From Mortierella alpina (taxonomy: Eukaryota; Mortierellomycota; Mortierellomycetes; Mortierellales; Mortierellaceae), in NCBI GenBank assembly GCA_029449245.1, contig JANATF010000002.1:1302001-1366000 (forward strand): a stretch of DNA of 64,000 nt. Reading direction: 5' to 3'. A program made the translations under genes and the position numbers. Numbering within the stretch: position 1 is the stretch's first letter; every line of letters starts with the position of its first letter. This document shows positions 33,246-45,963 of the stretch, in pieces. The notes beneath the pieces are model-generated. The model was not told where the DNA came from, did no database searches, and saw only the letters and a list, made by a program, of their open reading frames with translations.

Positions 33246-36200
33246 CTTCTAAAGTCGCCAGAAAGTGAGCGCGACTCACTGAATATGACTAGCTTCGGCG
33301 CATGCCCGATGGCGTATAAGGTAGAGGCTGCAAGGGACAACCACCTGTTTTCCCTGGGATAATGCTCGCGTACCGGGATAGGTGAGGTGTTTGTGTTTCC
33401 GAACAGGATAGCTACAGTAGCCACTGTTTTTTTCACGACGAGGGACCGAGAGCGGCGAAAAGGCTAGATTTGATTTGCAGGGATCCATGTATCGCCGATT
33501 GGTATAATCAGGCCGTCAAAATTGCCATCGACCCATCGATGGCTCTCAAGACCTTGTTCCCAAACACACCCTCAATGAATCTGAGAAATCAGGCGCGCAG
33601 ACACGCACACTCCATTTACAGTCCTGGCTCTTTCCTCATGTGGTTAGGTTAGTCTTTGCGCTGTGGCTGCGGATTTACAGGTCGTTTACCCCAGATGAAT
33701 ATGACATTTATGTACCTGCATGAAGGAGTGCCGTAGGGGTATCTAAACATAAGAATTGTCCAACCCTTCGGCTATGATGTGTTTGCTCCACCTCTCTCGT
33801 TCACAATCCACCCCTTGCTCACAGGGGTGCCATTACATCGCTGTGTATATACATATGCAATTGTATTCTTTCTCTGCCCTAACATATACAAAAATGAATG
33901 TAATCCAGCCTGGCGTCGTGTACATGGAACTCCGTCCAATCCGCATTCGCGTTTCCCTCCATTCGCGACCTCCGGAAAGAGGATACAAGCCATAGGATAT
34001 CATACACTCAAAAGTGGGACGATCATTGGCTGCATCATGTAAGGGCAAAAGAATGCGGGCTAATGATCAGAATGAAAGAAGTGCATGTTTGAAGGGGCTG
34101 GAAATGAGGAGGATGGAATAACCTCTGGGGCGATGAACAGTTGACGCCGTTGGAAAATCCGGAAGGACGGTGGTGAACGATGTACCGATCATCTCATGAA
34201 TGAGGACTACTGTACTTGCGTCAATATTTTTTTGCTATCCTCGGCAATAGACCAGACGCGAAGCAGGTTGAACTAATGATATACTGCCAACTGCTTCATT
34301 GGACTGTCGTTCATCTGTTTGCAGTTGATGGGAAAGAGTCTGGAATGCCCACGACACCTCCTGGGAACTGGACCAGAGACCATTAATGTCCAAACTTTCT
34401 GTTTGTTTATCCACTGTTTGCATTGCTCATGACACCACTGAGATATTGCGTGGTGCTGCCTCAAACAGCTCCCTCTCGATACAGCTTTCTACCAAAAGAG
34501 CGCCAACCCCCAATGACAAAAGCACATCCGTTGGTTTGTTTGGGAAACTAAGGACTCCCTGGACACAATCATAAAGTTGCCGCTTGGCCATCGATCGTCG
34601 GGGGCGAGTGTTTGTGCAGCAAACGAAAGAGCCATGACCCGGGCTTGAACAAAAAAAGCAACTGACTTGTCATAGTGCCCCATATTACTCTCAAAAAGGG
34701 ACATGAACCCCCGCCGATCTCAACTACAATTCAGCGGATGCATTCATCCTCCCTCGCAGTTAATAGATGGCACATCTTGATGGGATTCCAGCAAGTGAAA
34801 CCAAGCTCTCGAGAAAGACTTCGATGCTCGTGGTTAGGATCTTGAGACTTTCGTTTGGTGAATCGTCTCATTGGTCAGCAGCCGCACTCTCGTATAAAAC
34901 AGCTCTTGAGAAAAGTAAACAATAAAAAACCTTCGCTTCGTTGGATAGGAGAGAGTTTTCTCTACTACAGTAGTTCTTGATTGCTGCCGCTCTTCGGGTT
35001 GCTGTCTTGTGTGACAAAACCACGCGAACCTTGCGAAAGCAGCCGTTTCTTAGTGGTTCTCACTCAATGGCCCATCCGCGTGTTCACGCATACATCTCAG
35101 TTACCAATGACCATTGGAATAGCATGAGAGCAAATCGCGGGACTACTACCATCATTGCTACAACAACAATACAAGAAAACATGTTGCGCTGCCTTGTTGC
35201 ACCAAAAATCTGCAGCTTTTGCTCATTCCGGCTCTCACCCACTAGATCAGACCGGGTCATCTTTCTGATCTTGATAATCATCGTCCATCCACAGTTCGGG
35301 GTTGCACACAAATTAGCAGCTGTCGTCACCTCCCTTGCATCAGTTGCATGCTTGTCTTCATAGTATCTCCCTCTCTCTATCTCCACCACGCCCACAAATA
35401 TTTGTGTCTCTTGAACACCGCATCGATAAAACTGTTGTGATGTCCAAGAAAAAGACTTGGTCACCAAGCGCCATTAGCGCCGCGTTTTTCTGTTGAAGGA
35501 AGACTTGCGCTACTTCTGCCTTGGGAGCTGGATATTTGAAATGCAGAACGCCATTGGGTGCCCACAAGGACTGTGATCACACGCTCAGTGTAGCACAATG
35601 ATTGTGCGCGGTGCGCCCTATACAATCAGACGGCGCCGGCGACAGAAACCTTTGCTGCAGCGTGCCTACACCGCACACCACACGCTGGCGAACTTTGCCG
35701 CCTCTGTTTCGATATCATTTGGCGTCGCCTCTGAACAATGTGAGCTCTTGCGTAAATATGAACGCACTCTGCCCTTGAAAAGAGGGAAGATGCCTAAATA
35801 CAGCAATGATACCAGCATTGATATCCGACCTGCCGTTCAAAGGACCTTCGATTATGGGCAAGGAAATGTCTGTTCATATCGCACAGTAAAACTCCATCCG
35901 GCGGCTGCAGTGGCTAAAACAGAGTTCAGTGAAACATCGCAGTCATCCTTGTTGTGGGAATGTCGCCATGGGAACATTCTTCTCTTAACCTTCTACTTAA
36001 GCCCTAGGTGACGCGTTGAGGCTGTGCGAGTGGTAGGGTTTATACAAAACGACAGCTCACTACGGTGCGTCTATGACGCGTTTCCTCTCTTCTCATTCCT
36101 TCCGTGTTCCTTATCCCTTCTATTTTGTGTCTAGGTACAACGCCGCGTTGTCCCGCGACTTTCGTCGCCCTTACCGACATTTTGCCAAGACCGGGATAGA

Positions 36201-37360
36201 TGTGACGTGAAAAACGCACAGCTGTACGTTGTCTGTAGTTCTCCCGCTGACTTTCGGAGCATCATCATCCAAAGTGCAGGAATGGGACAAGAGCCCTCAC
36301 ATTTGGAGAAGACTCGGCTGTCTTTCGTGTGCATTTGATGTGCTCATTTCTTTGGAGAATCGCTGCCTTGCAGCCTGTGCTTCCATCGCCCGCCTCTTGC
36401 GTGCTCAGACTAAACTGTTCAGACTAATCATGCCGATCTGGCTCACATCACAGCCCTCTGCTTATACAATGCACTCTCATGAATATACCTCTCCATTTTT
36501 TTTTTGGCATTCATCATACCAAAGTCATTTCACCTCTTCATCGTCAAACACTGAATCTGATGGAGAGGCTCAGAACATAAAGGCTGTAGTCTTTCCCGAT
36601 CTACAGATGAGCAGCTGAAACAGTTTTCGGGCTTATTGCTCAGAGAACGCAAAGCTAGCAGCCATTGTTGGGGTTGGTTGTTGCAGGATATCCATTTTGG
36701 CGCTCCTGGCGCTTGAGCCTGACCTAGCTCAGCCCATTTGCGCCGTATTGGATTGCTTCAGCCATCCTTTTTTTATCAATTGCTGCTCGAGGTATGATGG
36801 CTTTTGTTGCATTGCCGCTGTGCATAACTACCCGCTGCTCAATTCTTGATGTTCGAAAGAACATACGCGAGCAATAACGGCTGTGGCTATTTTTTCTTTT
36901 TAGCAAAAAAAGGAGTACAGGCAGGAGGAGCACAACAGCAAAGAGCAACGAATCAACGAATCCCGAAATTCCAGTTCTGACAACTTCGCACTGGCCGCAT
37001 CAACTGGAGATGTCATCCCTCTCTATTTGCACACGTCGTCCACAAGAAAAGCCACAGCCCAAAAAATCACCGAGAGACACACACCCACACTTCCCGTACA
37101 AAAGCGAAGGTCGCTCTTCCTCTCAGCCTACTCTTCCTCCTCCTTGCTTGTTTGATCTCCTCTCTTGCCCCATCCTAGCCTGTACTAGCCCGTGCATTTA
37201 CATATCAGCCGCTTGCCATTGATCCACGCTTCAACCTCTGCCACAGAGTCACCCTCTTAACTACACCTGCACACCTCCTGATCGACGGGAGTTGCGCTCT
37301 GAGTAATCAAGCGAACACGAACATCGTTCTTTGTCAACACTATTCCTCTATTCCTACACC
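33246..37360. other. Long region without a supported gene
   Basis: About 4.1 kb. Open frames of 60-137 codons occur (for example at 34977-35363 and 35598-36011), but they lack domains, mix frames and have no convincing splice structure. I see no RNA gene. Decayed mobile DNA is possible, but I cannot identify any. Confidence 0.4.
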
Positions 37361-39935
37361 ATGGATAATTCATATTTCGAAGATGCCCTCTCGATCGTCA
37401 GGGTCGTCCTTCAAAAGAGGATAAACCATGCCGCTCAGATCTCGTTGACAAATGGTACGCTTGGCCAGTGAATGTTGAGCGCCCATGTATGATCCTGCCT
37501 TGATACAGGAAAGAATGAGACTTGGAGAGGCATAGAGTCAAGGAAGGTGCAACACAAAGCAGATGAAAAGGGTGAATAAGCAAGGGAGGGATCGTTGCCA
37601 CGGACCGCCATCGCAACGTTTATTGATCATGACCAGTCATCAAACGATATGGGATGCGACGGATAAAAAGGATAAATACATTTACACCGACGCCTTTTGC
37701 GCCTTTTGTGATCGCACTGTCAGTAACGGTTACGAGGTTGCCTCTGAGAAGGAATAGTTACCTTGCAGAGGTGACACCACGGCCGAGCTTCTTTTCTTGA
37801 GCGTACGATTGACATGAGGACTTAGTCCTCTCTGTACTATCACTCCTTGCTGACGACATCGTTTGTTCTTTTGCCCTCCCCATCCTGCATGATCATCTTT
37901 TATCCGTTGGTCAACTTGCTGCTCTCTTAGATATTTTGTGCATCGCCGCTGGCTTGAGGTATGAAATGGCTGCGGTGTACATATATCTATAAATGCCACA
38001 AACAGAATTCCCACCCCCCTTCCGAGTTCCGTCTCACGCAAGCGCAGCGAGACACTGGGCACCAGCGATGGAGCTGGCGTTACACCTTATTGGTTTTGCT
38101 GTTGAAAGCAAGAGCAACACATGACGCTGGATATGACATGAGCTGGAGAGTCCAGGTTGCTCTATTCGCAGACATCATTTTTGTTTTTGTATTTTCAACT
38201 TTAATCAGGATACGAGTACCGTGGATGTCACGGACGTGGAAGATAAGCGCTACTCAGTTCAGTCAAGGACTTGCTCGCACACCCAACCACTGCGCATGTT
38301 GGGGGGAACTATTGGACGGGAACCGAATATTCACAGACGTATCAACGCTCCCCATTTTCGCTGGCGTGCCTTGTATTTGCTCTGCTGCCTCCCCCTCTCT
38401 ACACCTGCTCGTGGCTCTAGACATTTGTTTCGTGATTTTCAGCACTGGAAATCACCAACAGTGGGGAACGTGTGCGACGCCTATGACTTTCAATCCTTGG
38501 CTGATCTTTTTTTTTTTTTTTTGTTCGTCTCCTCTGTTGATCGTAGATCTGCGTCCTTGGTAGACCAATTATACCTGAGCGAGAAGGACGTAGACAGAAT
38601 CCAGTCCATCTTTCATCATGTAGGTTGCATCCTTTCAGTAATTCAAATGGTGTCAGGAATATCTCCGTTTGCGTGCCGTTACATGGGGCGTACATGTGCG
38701 TGGGAGGGATGCACAACGAGCTCCTTTCCGGACGCCTCCTCCTTCTTTCTTCTCTGGTGTTAATTAACAGTGGTGGTACAACTCTAATCGGTACTAATCT
38801 GCTCGCGCCTTTTCGTTTTGATTTCTAAGCGGTGCTTGTGGGAGTACCGAAGAAAAGACACCTACTAGACTACTTGAGTAACGGCACTAACAGCATCTTT
38901 CTACATCGTATACTACTAGTCATCAAGATTCAATCATTTGGACTTGATTAGCATTGGAGAGGATCACGTCTTTATCACCCACCGCCAATTGCTTCTTCAG
39001 GACATTCAGGATTATCTCTCAAATTCCTCTAAAGGACTTCAACGAGTTTTTGTCAATGTCGATTACCACCTTGCTCAGCCTGAAATTGTAAGACATGTAG
39101 ATGTAAAGAGGTGTATCGGTGCATTCTTGGCGACGAGTTTCTATCGAGAAGCCCATTTTTTTTGCCCATGGGTGTACTCAATTTCTCTGAATTATGATTC
39201 CGATAGATGCCGGGGAACCGATACAAGGCGCTGGAGGACTATATCTCTGATATTTTAATGCCCGACGTGCAGTACCGGATAGAGAATTGGGACCAAGCTG
39301 AGCACACTTACCAGGCACTACCCGTTCCTCAAAGACTTTCGTTGGTTACGCTCACGGGCTGGTTGTTGAGCTATCCCATCACTTATGTTTTGCCAGGACA
39401 CTCGCGCCAAAGCAGCTATTCGAGCACTACAGGATTGGATGATGCGATCATTTGCGACGAGGGAGAGGAGGACGAGGAGCAGGACAATGGACGGAACGCG
39501 CTCGCGAACCAGGCTCTGGTGGTCACGAGGGTACAGCTGGAGCCGAATGAGAAGATTGAGGGCTTGAGGGAGCACTGTATGTTGAGCTTTTCGTATCCGT
39601 CCGAGTTGGCGGAGCGGTGCATGGATCGCTCAACACCGACGCCACCTTCGCCCTTGTCGCCTGTTGTGGAGCGGGATGAGTACCGGTTTGAGAGTACGAC
39701 GGGCGAATCTGCTGGTGACTCTGCTGACACGGTCAAGAGCAGCGAGCTGTCACCACAGCTCCCCTGTTCAGAGGCGTTTGATCAGAACCGACCGCTGCCT
39801 TTTAGCAACCCGGACATTTGCGCCGCAGGCAGATCGTTCTTGACTGAGCTGCATAGCCGGTTCCAGAAGCAGAGTATCTGGAGTACATGGCAGGTTGGAC
39901 AGCAGACTGTCGTGCTTCCAGTGGTAGCCATGTAA
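37361..39935 (+). CDS. Multi-exon gene of unknown function; 5' exons uncertain
   Basis: The 3' exon (39207-39935) encodes MPGNRYKALEDYISDI ... and a C-terminal block ending FLTELHSRFQKQSIWSTW with an acidic/Ser linker. It joins in phase to the exon before it (about 38893-39087, ending RVFVNVDYHLAQPEI|gtaaga). Immediately upstream, a coding-like stretch at 38830-38944 (VLVGVPKKRHLLDYLSNGT) runs into a TAG in another frame, with no credible intron between. More tentative upstream exons are 38564-38619 (QLYLSEKDVDRIQSIFHH) and 37361-37454 (MDNSYFEDALSIVRVVLQKR, clean ATG, donor gtacgc). I do not recognise the family. Either the gene carries a frameshift or I have misplaced a splice site. Confidence 0.45.
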
Positions 39936-40657
39936 TCTTTCAACCATTAATACAAGACACGTGATTCGATATATTGAAGGGTGAGCCTGACGCGGATGAC
40001 AGATGAGGTAAAGTGGAGAAGCTGCGTTGGAAATCACACTGCGCTCAGGGGGGTAAGAGAACGAGGTCGAGGCGGAGTAGTGGGTTAGAAAGTAAGGCTG
40101 TGGCTATGAGCGACGAGATCCTGCATGGCACAGAGAACGAGAGTGAGCGAGAGAGTGAGTGAGAGAGTACTGAGAGCAGTCGAGCAGTCGGTCGACATTC
40201 AAATCTCAATTCATTTTTTTTTTTTTTAGCGGCTCCTAAGTTTCAATTCCTATTTTGCAGCTGGCACTTTTTCCTTCCATCCATTCCATCCATTCCATCC
40301 ATTCCATCCACTCCATCCACGCTTCATTGCGTGCGTGCCTCGTTGTCCATCTGTCTGCCTGTTCGCTCTGTCTCCTCTTTCTCTCACTCTCTCACTCACT
40401 CCGTCTCTCATTCTCACGCACACACACACACTCTCTCTCTCTCCTTCGCGCCTTTTCTTTCTCTCACTCTCCGCTCTCCACCTGCTATTTTATCTTTGCG
40501 AGTGCTTTACGAAATCTCTTTTTCATTCTCTTTCTTTCTCATTCGTTCACATATCTCTCGGTGTCTCGCTTCTTCTCTCTCCTCAGTCTATTTCTGTCGA
40601 CGCCTTTTCGCCACAACGCACTCCCCGTCAGACACTCTTCACACTCCTAGATCGCCC
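39936..40657. other. Intergenic / CT-rich leader of the PDK1 gene
   Basis: This contains GA- and CT-rich tracts and a run of T. The last 300 bases are strongly CT-rich, as expected of a 5' UTR/promoter. Open frames here are low complexity. Confidence 0.6.
40274..40320 (+). repeat. (TCCAT)n-type minisatellite
   Basis: About five imperfect copies of a 9-base unit (ccattccat) in the PDK1 leader. Confidence 0.85.
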
Positions 40658-43600
40658 ATGTCTGCTTCGCCAGAGTCTTCAGGGCCCCAGCCTGCCACAG
40701 CCAGCGACACATCTTCCATCCCGCCCTCTTCTCCTCCATCCGAGGTTTCCACACCTGCATCTACCATCACTCCCCCAACGCCCATTTCACAGGCCGCCTC
40801 AGCGTCGCCTGCTTCCACAAACAAGGCCATGGCCACCGCTTTGCCCTCCACAGCAGCGACGTCGGCTTCTAATGCTTCACCAGCGAATGGACCCGCAGGC
40901 CCTTCAGGAGCGTTGCCGATGCGCAAACGCACGCTCGCAGACTACAGATTGGGCAGGACGTTGGGCGAAGGGTCTTATTCAACGGTAAGTTAATTGCTTC
41001 CCTCCGGATGCGCTCAACATGGGCCTCCGACAGGAACAGCCCTTGGGCCGCCTTTTCTCCAGCCATACTCGACACCCCACGTCGATCCTATCGCGTTCTA
41101 CCCTCTACTTCACACTAGTCTCGGAGGCGATTTTTCAATGCCTCCTACAAGCCTTTTTTTCACCTTCCTATTCGCGGGTCCTTGTGTTTATCAAATCATC
41201 GACCCCTGGGCTTGGACCAGAGGACTTGGACCATGGACCATGGCCTTGTTTACTGTTTTATTGCAGACCACACGCGGAAGGCGGGAGACACCCGACTAGC
41301 TGCACGCGGGCTAAATTATCAGCAGAACAAAGCGCCCACGGGCACGTACGCAGACCCTCAAAAGGGGAGAGCGAGGAGACTGAAGGATGGGCATGCTGGC
41401 CATGTTCCTGCTCCCTTTTTGTTCTATTGTCAGCACAACGGCTCTCTTCGTTTTATTTGTTTGTCTATGCTTTCTATGCCCGTTACGCCCACCGGCTCTC
41501 TCATGTTCCCTTCGCTCTCTCCGATTCTCGTGCGTTTCTATTGGTAAAATGGAGTGTTATCCGGGGGAAAATGCCATTTCCAATATTCAGTTTGCGGGTT
41601 TGTACCTTTGAGGAGTGTCTGTTCCTGTCTGGTCTGTGCCCCCATTCACCCCCTATCGAATTAAACCCAATCGGTTAGATGAAAGTCTCTGCCTATCTCC
41701 CACGCTAACACTTGCTCCATGTCTTGCTGATATGCCTTTATCTTTGATCTATGCTCCTCTCTGCACTCTAGGTCGTAGCAGCTGTTGAAATAGTGACGAA
41801 GCGCGATTACGCGATCAAAATACTCGATAAGCGACACATTATTCGCGAGAACAAGGTCAAATATGTCAACATAGAGAAAAATACGCTCTACAAGCTTGAT
41901 CATCCAGGAGTCGTCAAACTGTACTCGACTTTTCAGGACATGTCCAGTCTATGTAAGCAGCCGTTGAGCATTCTATATTTCCAATTTGACAGAACAAATG
42001 AGGGAGAAAAAGAGAGAAAAAAAAATCGGGAAGCAAAGGAGGGAGTACGCAAGCTGCAAAAAGCCGAAAAGGGAAAAAAAAATGGAGAGCATTGAAAGAC
42101 CTACTCGTTCAATGTCCTACATTTCATTGCCACGGTACCAGGACTTCACGTTTTTTTTGGGAAATGCGCTGTCGAAAACGATACTGAATGCGACAGAGTA
42201 CCTGAGAGTCAGGGAGGTACAGGATGCAGCAGCAATCGACAGTCCGGCAATTAGGATATGCATTTTGCTGAGAAGATCGGACGACCTGGATGACAATGCG
42301 CAATATTGAGCAAAGGAGAGAGAGGGAGACGAGTTGGGTGAAAAAAAAGGAGACAGGCTGCAGATTTGGAACGACATTTTCCCAACGGTTTTCAAGGGGA
42401 AATGGTTTTATACATTCTGTACACGCGCGCACGTAACATCGATGCAACGATTTGCGACATATGAAGAGCAATAAGCAAGGAGCAAGGAGCATAGGAAAAT
42501 TAAGGACGAGTTTGAGATTTCAACAGCACGGGGAATAGTTGTCAGTATCGAGACCATTGGACTTCACACCACGCTCCTCTCCATGCGGCCCAACGCAAAA
42601 AAAGACATTGACTAGATCAGAGTCACGTATAGAGGGCGGCGGTGTAGTATCTATACACTATGGATTCCAGATCCTAAGAGGGCATCCCGCTGCAATGTGC
42701 GTGGGCATTGGTGACCGAACGTATATCTTTTTGCCATACTAACTGCGATTCTTCTTTTGTTACGCTCATGAAGATTACGTACTAGAGTTGTGCCAGAACG
42801 GAGAGTTGCTGACATTCATCAAAAGAGTAAGTGGGCTCTTGGCAGCTGCCGACTAGCGTGTGCATGTATTGCTCATCACCCATGAACGCTAACACATATT
42901 TCTTTCTTTTCTCTGCTAACTATAATTTGAATAGCTGGGCTCGTTTGATGAGACTTGCACACGGTTTTACGCGGCCCAGATCCTGACCGCTGTCGAGTAT
43001 GTCCATAGCCAAGGCGTCATCCACCGTGATCTAAAGCCAGAAAAGTAAGCAACAAATGAAGTCATTCAACAAGGCTAGTGAGACCGTATGAAGCAGTCGC
43101 TTATGGAGTATTGCACATTTGCGTTTGCTGTACATCACTCTAGCATTCTTTTGGATGAGCGCATGTATGTCAAATTGACAGACTTTGGAACGGCAAAGAT
43201 GCTAGAGCCGTCCGAGGATGGAACAGAATCAGACAGGGCGAACTCGTTTGTAGGAACAGCGGAGTATGTGTCGCCAGAGCTGCTGACTGAAAAGGCTGCA
43301 TGCAAGAGGTAGGTGTCCGTATGTCTCCCGCTTTTACGGAAGTCAGGTGTCTGATAATGGATCCTAAAACATACCTCAAACGCATTTTATTACAGTTCCG
43401 ATTTGTGGGCGCTGGGTTGCATCATCTACCAACTGCTCGCAGGTCGACCTCCCTTCAAGGGATTGAATGAATACCAGACATTCCAAAAGATTGTCAAGCT
43501 CGAGTACACTTTCCCTGCTGGCTTCCCCAAGGATGCAATGGATCTCGTCTCCCGCCTTTTGGTTCATGATCCCAACGAACGTCTCGGAGCCAATAACAGG

Positions 43601-45736
43601 ATCGATCAGCTAAAGGAGCATCCCTTCTTTGCAGGAATTGAGTGGTCAACACTTTGGGAGCAACCCGCCCCGAGATTGATGCCTTACCTACCACCGACCC
43701 CAACACATAACACGGAGGCGCTCAGGAGCGACCATGATACCTGCCTGTACAACATTAACAGAGCTGGTGAGGGTCTGATGGTTGTGGATCCATTCCGTGA
43801 GCTTGGCAACAATAGCGCAACGAGCAACAGCAGCGTCGGCGACAGTGGCAGCAACAGCATTAGCGCCGCTGAGGGTAGCGAGAGCGGAGAGGGTGATCTC
43901 GCCCATCCTCATAGGAGCTCTGGCGCTCTTGAGGCAGCGACATCGATCAGTAGTCCATTGGCTTCTGGATCTGTTGTAGCCGGCACTAGTGGCCCCACAC
44001 AGGCGATGTCGGAATTAGGTATTGAATCAGACGAGAGCAAGGACGCCAGCGGGAAGTTTCCGCATGCTCTTCCTCCACTTTCACCGGTGCCATCAAAGCC
44101 TTCAAAACCCTCATCATCGACTGCAGCAAGCGCAGCTAACGGACATTCAAAGACTAAGAGTAACAGCAGTCGGAATGCGTTTGTGGCTCTGCTCTCGTCT
44201 ATCAACAAGTCATCCCACTCCTCCAGCAAAAAGCAGTCTAGCAAGAAGACAAAGGACACCCAACAGCTGCAGCGGCAGGGACAAGCCCAGATTGAGAATC
44301 TCAATGGTGATGTTGGACGAAGAGGACCGGGGGGAGCTGCACCTACATCGATTGTCCGAGAGAATTCGAGCGTGTCTTTGGCGGTGACGGCGAATGAAAT
44401 CTCAGCCTACTCTAGGAAGTCGCAGTTGGACCTGCAGCATGAGCACTCACCGTGGTAAGAGGATATGATTCATTGTATCTACAAATCACCTAATATGCGA
44501 TGGAGGACATATCACTAAGCACCCCTTGCCTTGCATATGTGTTCAATTAGGCAAACCTTCTTGTTGCCGACGGAGCTGATCATTCATCAGACACCGGTGC
44601 TGAAACGCAAAGGGTTGTTTTCAAAGGCGTGCATCCTGGTACTGACTGATTCAAGACGACTGCTGTACTTTGACGACTCGAACCATTACTTTTCTCAGCT
44701 CTTCAACAGCAATACAAACGATGCCTTCAGTAGCTGGCATCAGCAGCAGCGAATTCATCAGTGGGAGTGGGCGCTAGACGGACAGTCTCTGGGCGACAGA
44801 CAGGTTCTTCAACCACCGCATCGACTCTATCAGCAGCCATCACCATCTCAGGATCCACAGAGCCGTCAACAGCAGCAACTAAGCGCTGCGCTTCAGCCTC
44901 CACAGCCACTTCATCCTCATCCACATAACCCGCAACCGCGGCGGAACACTGGTGGGCTGGAGGGACTCAAGAGTGGAAGTGGATTCTTGTTGTTTAGAAA
45001 TGGAAGCAGCAAGAACAGGCACCAGCAGCACAACAGCGAATATCTGTCGTGTCCGGGACAGAGCGTCCTACCGGAAGAAGGACACGAGGATGATGGTCTC
45101 CATTCGCCAAAGGCCACGCGTTCAACTCGCACAAGTGTCGATTATACCAGTGCAGCCGGCTCGCACCAGCACCAGCCTCAGCACCCTCATCTTCACCCCC
45201 ATCAACAGACCAATGGACAGAATAAGGTCGATGTCGAGAAGAAGCGCACTTCGATTGCATCCGGATCGGCGTCGGCTTCGGAAACTTTGAGCAGCGGGCC
45301 AATTGTGATGGTTGGTGGTGGCCCCGGTAGCGCCAATGGCACGACAGCTGCCTCGTCGACGAGCTCGTTAGGGAACAGTGGAACTGGATCGACATCGAAT
45401 GGTGTTCCTGGCCATAGCAGCAGCGGCCATGATAGCAACGGCATCAAGTCTTCTCCGTCGCCTGCACCGTCCTCCACTACCAAAGCCATTAAGGCCTCCA
45501 AGAAGTCGCCCAAACTCTTGGGCGAGATTGTGTTTACAGCGTCAGCTGTGGCCGAGCCGAAGGGCAAGAAGTGCGTGTTTATTCATACAACCAAGAAGAG
45601 CTACTACTTTGAGGAGTCGAACCAGGAGGGCGATGCCAAACTGTGGGTCAAGGTGTTGGAGCGGTCGATGGAGGAGTGGTTCGGAGAGGCCGGACGCAAC
45701 GGCCACAGCGATACGCGGGGTGGCCGCAGCCAATAA
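40658..45736 (+). CDS. PDK1-type protein kinase (3-phosphoinositide-dependent kinase; yeast Pkh-like)
   Basis: Seven exons: 40658-40984, 41772-41952, 42774-42826, 42935-43044, 43144-43308, 43396-44454 and 44551-45736. All phases are consistent and the product is about 1,026 aa. The kinase domain begins near residue 95 ([13 protein letters not shown]), with [16 protein letters not shown] (Asp219), DFGTAK (Asp237) and the PDK1-type activation loop [16 protein letters not shown]. Its Ser is the autophosphorylation site in the family. A Ser/Ala-rich linker follows. A C-terminal PH domain ([20 protein letters not shown] ... [14 protein letters not shown]) is split by a His/Gln/Ser-rich insertion of about 265 residues. 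PDK1 kinases activate AGC kinases. Introns 1 and 2 are unusually long (787 and 821 nt). Confidence 0.93.
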
Positions 45737-45963
45737 AACATCGTTTGGGCTTGCGCAAAACATGCGTTAAGAAGAAGTACGGTGACTGTTTGAGGTTTTT
45801 TGATTTGTGTTTTCTCTCACCCGCCCGCGACTTTCCGCCACTTGGGCGGGGTGGACTGGCAGCCTGTTCCACTGGCTGTGTTTTCGCACATAATCAGATC
45901 GGTGCCTTGATTTTCGTTTTCTCTCTTCCATCATCACCCATCTCTCCTCTCTCACCGATCATC

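Noticed and set aside
34977-36011. Two plus-strand open frames of 128 and 137 codons
   Set aside because: No recognisable domain, no supporting promoter or splice pattern. Likely chance.
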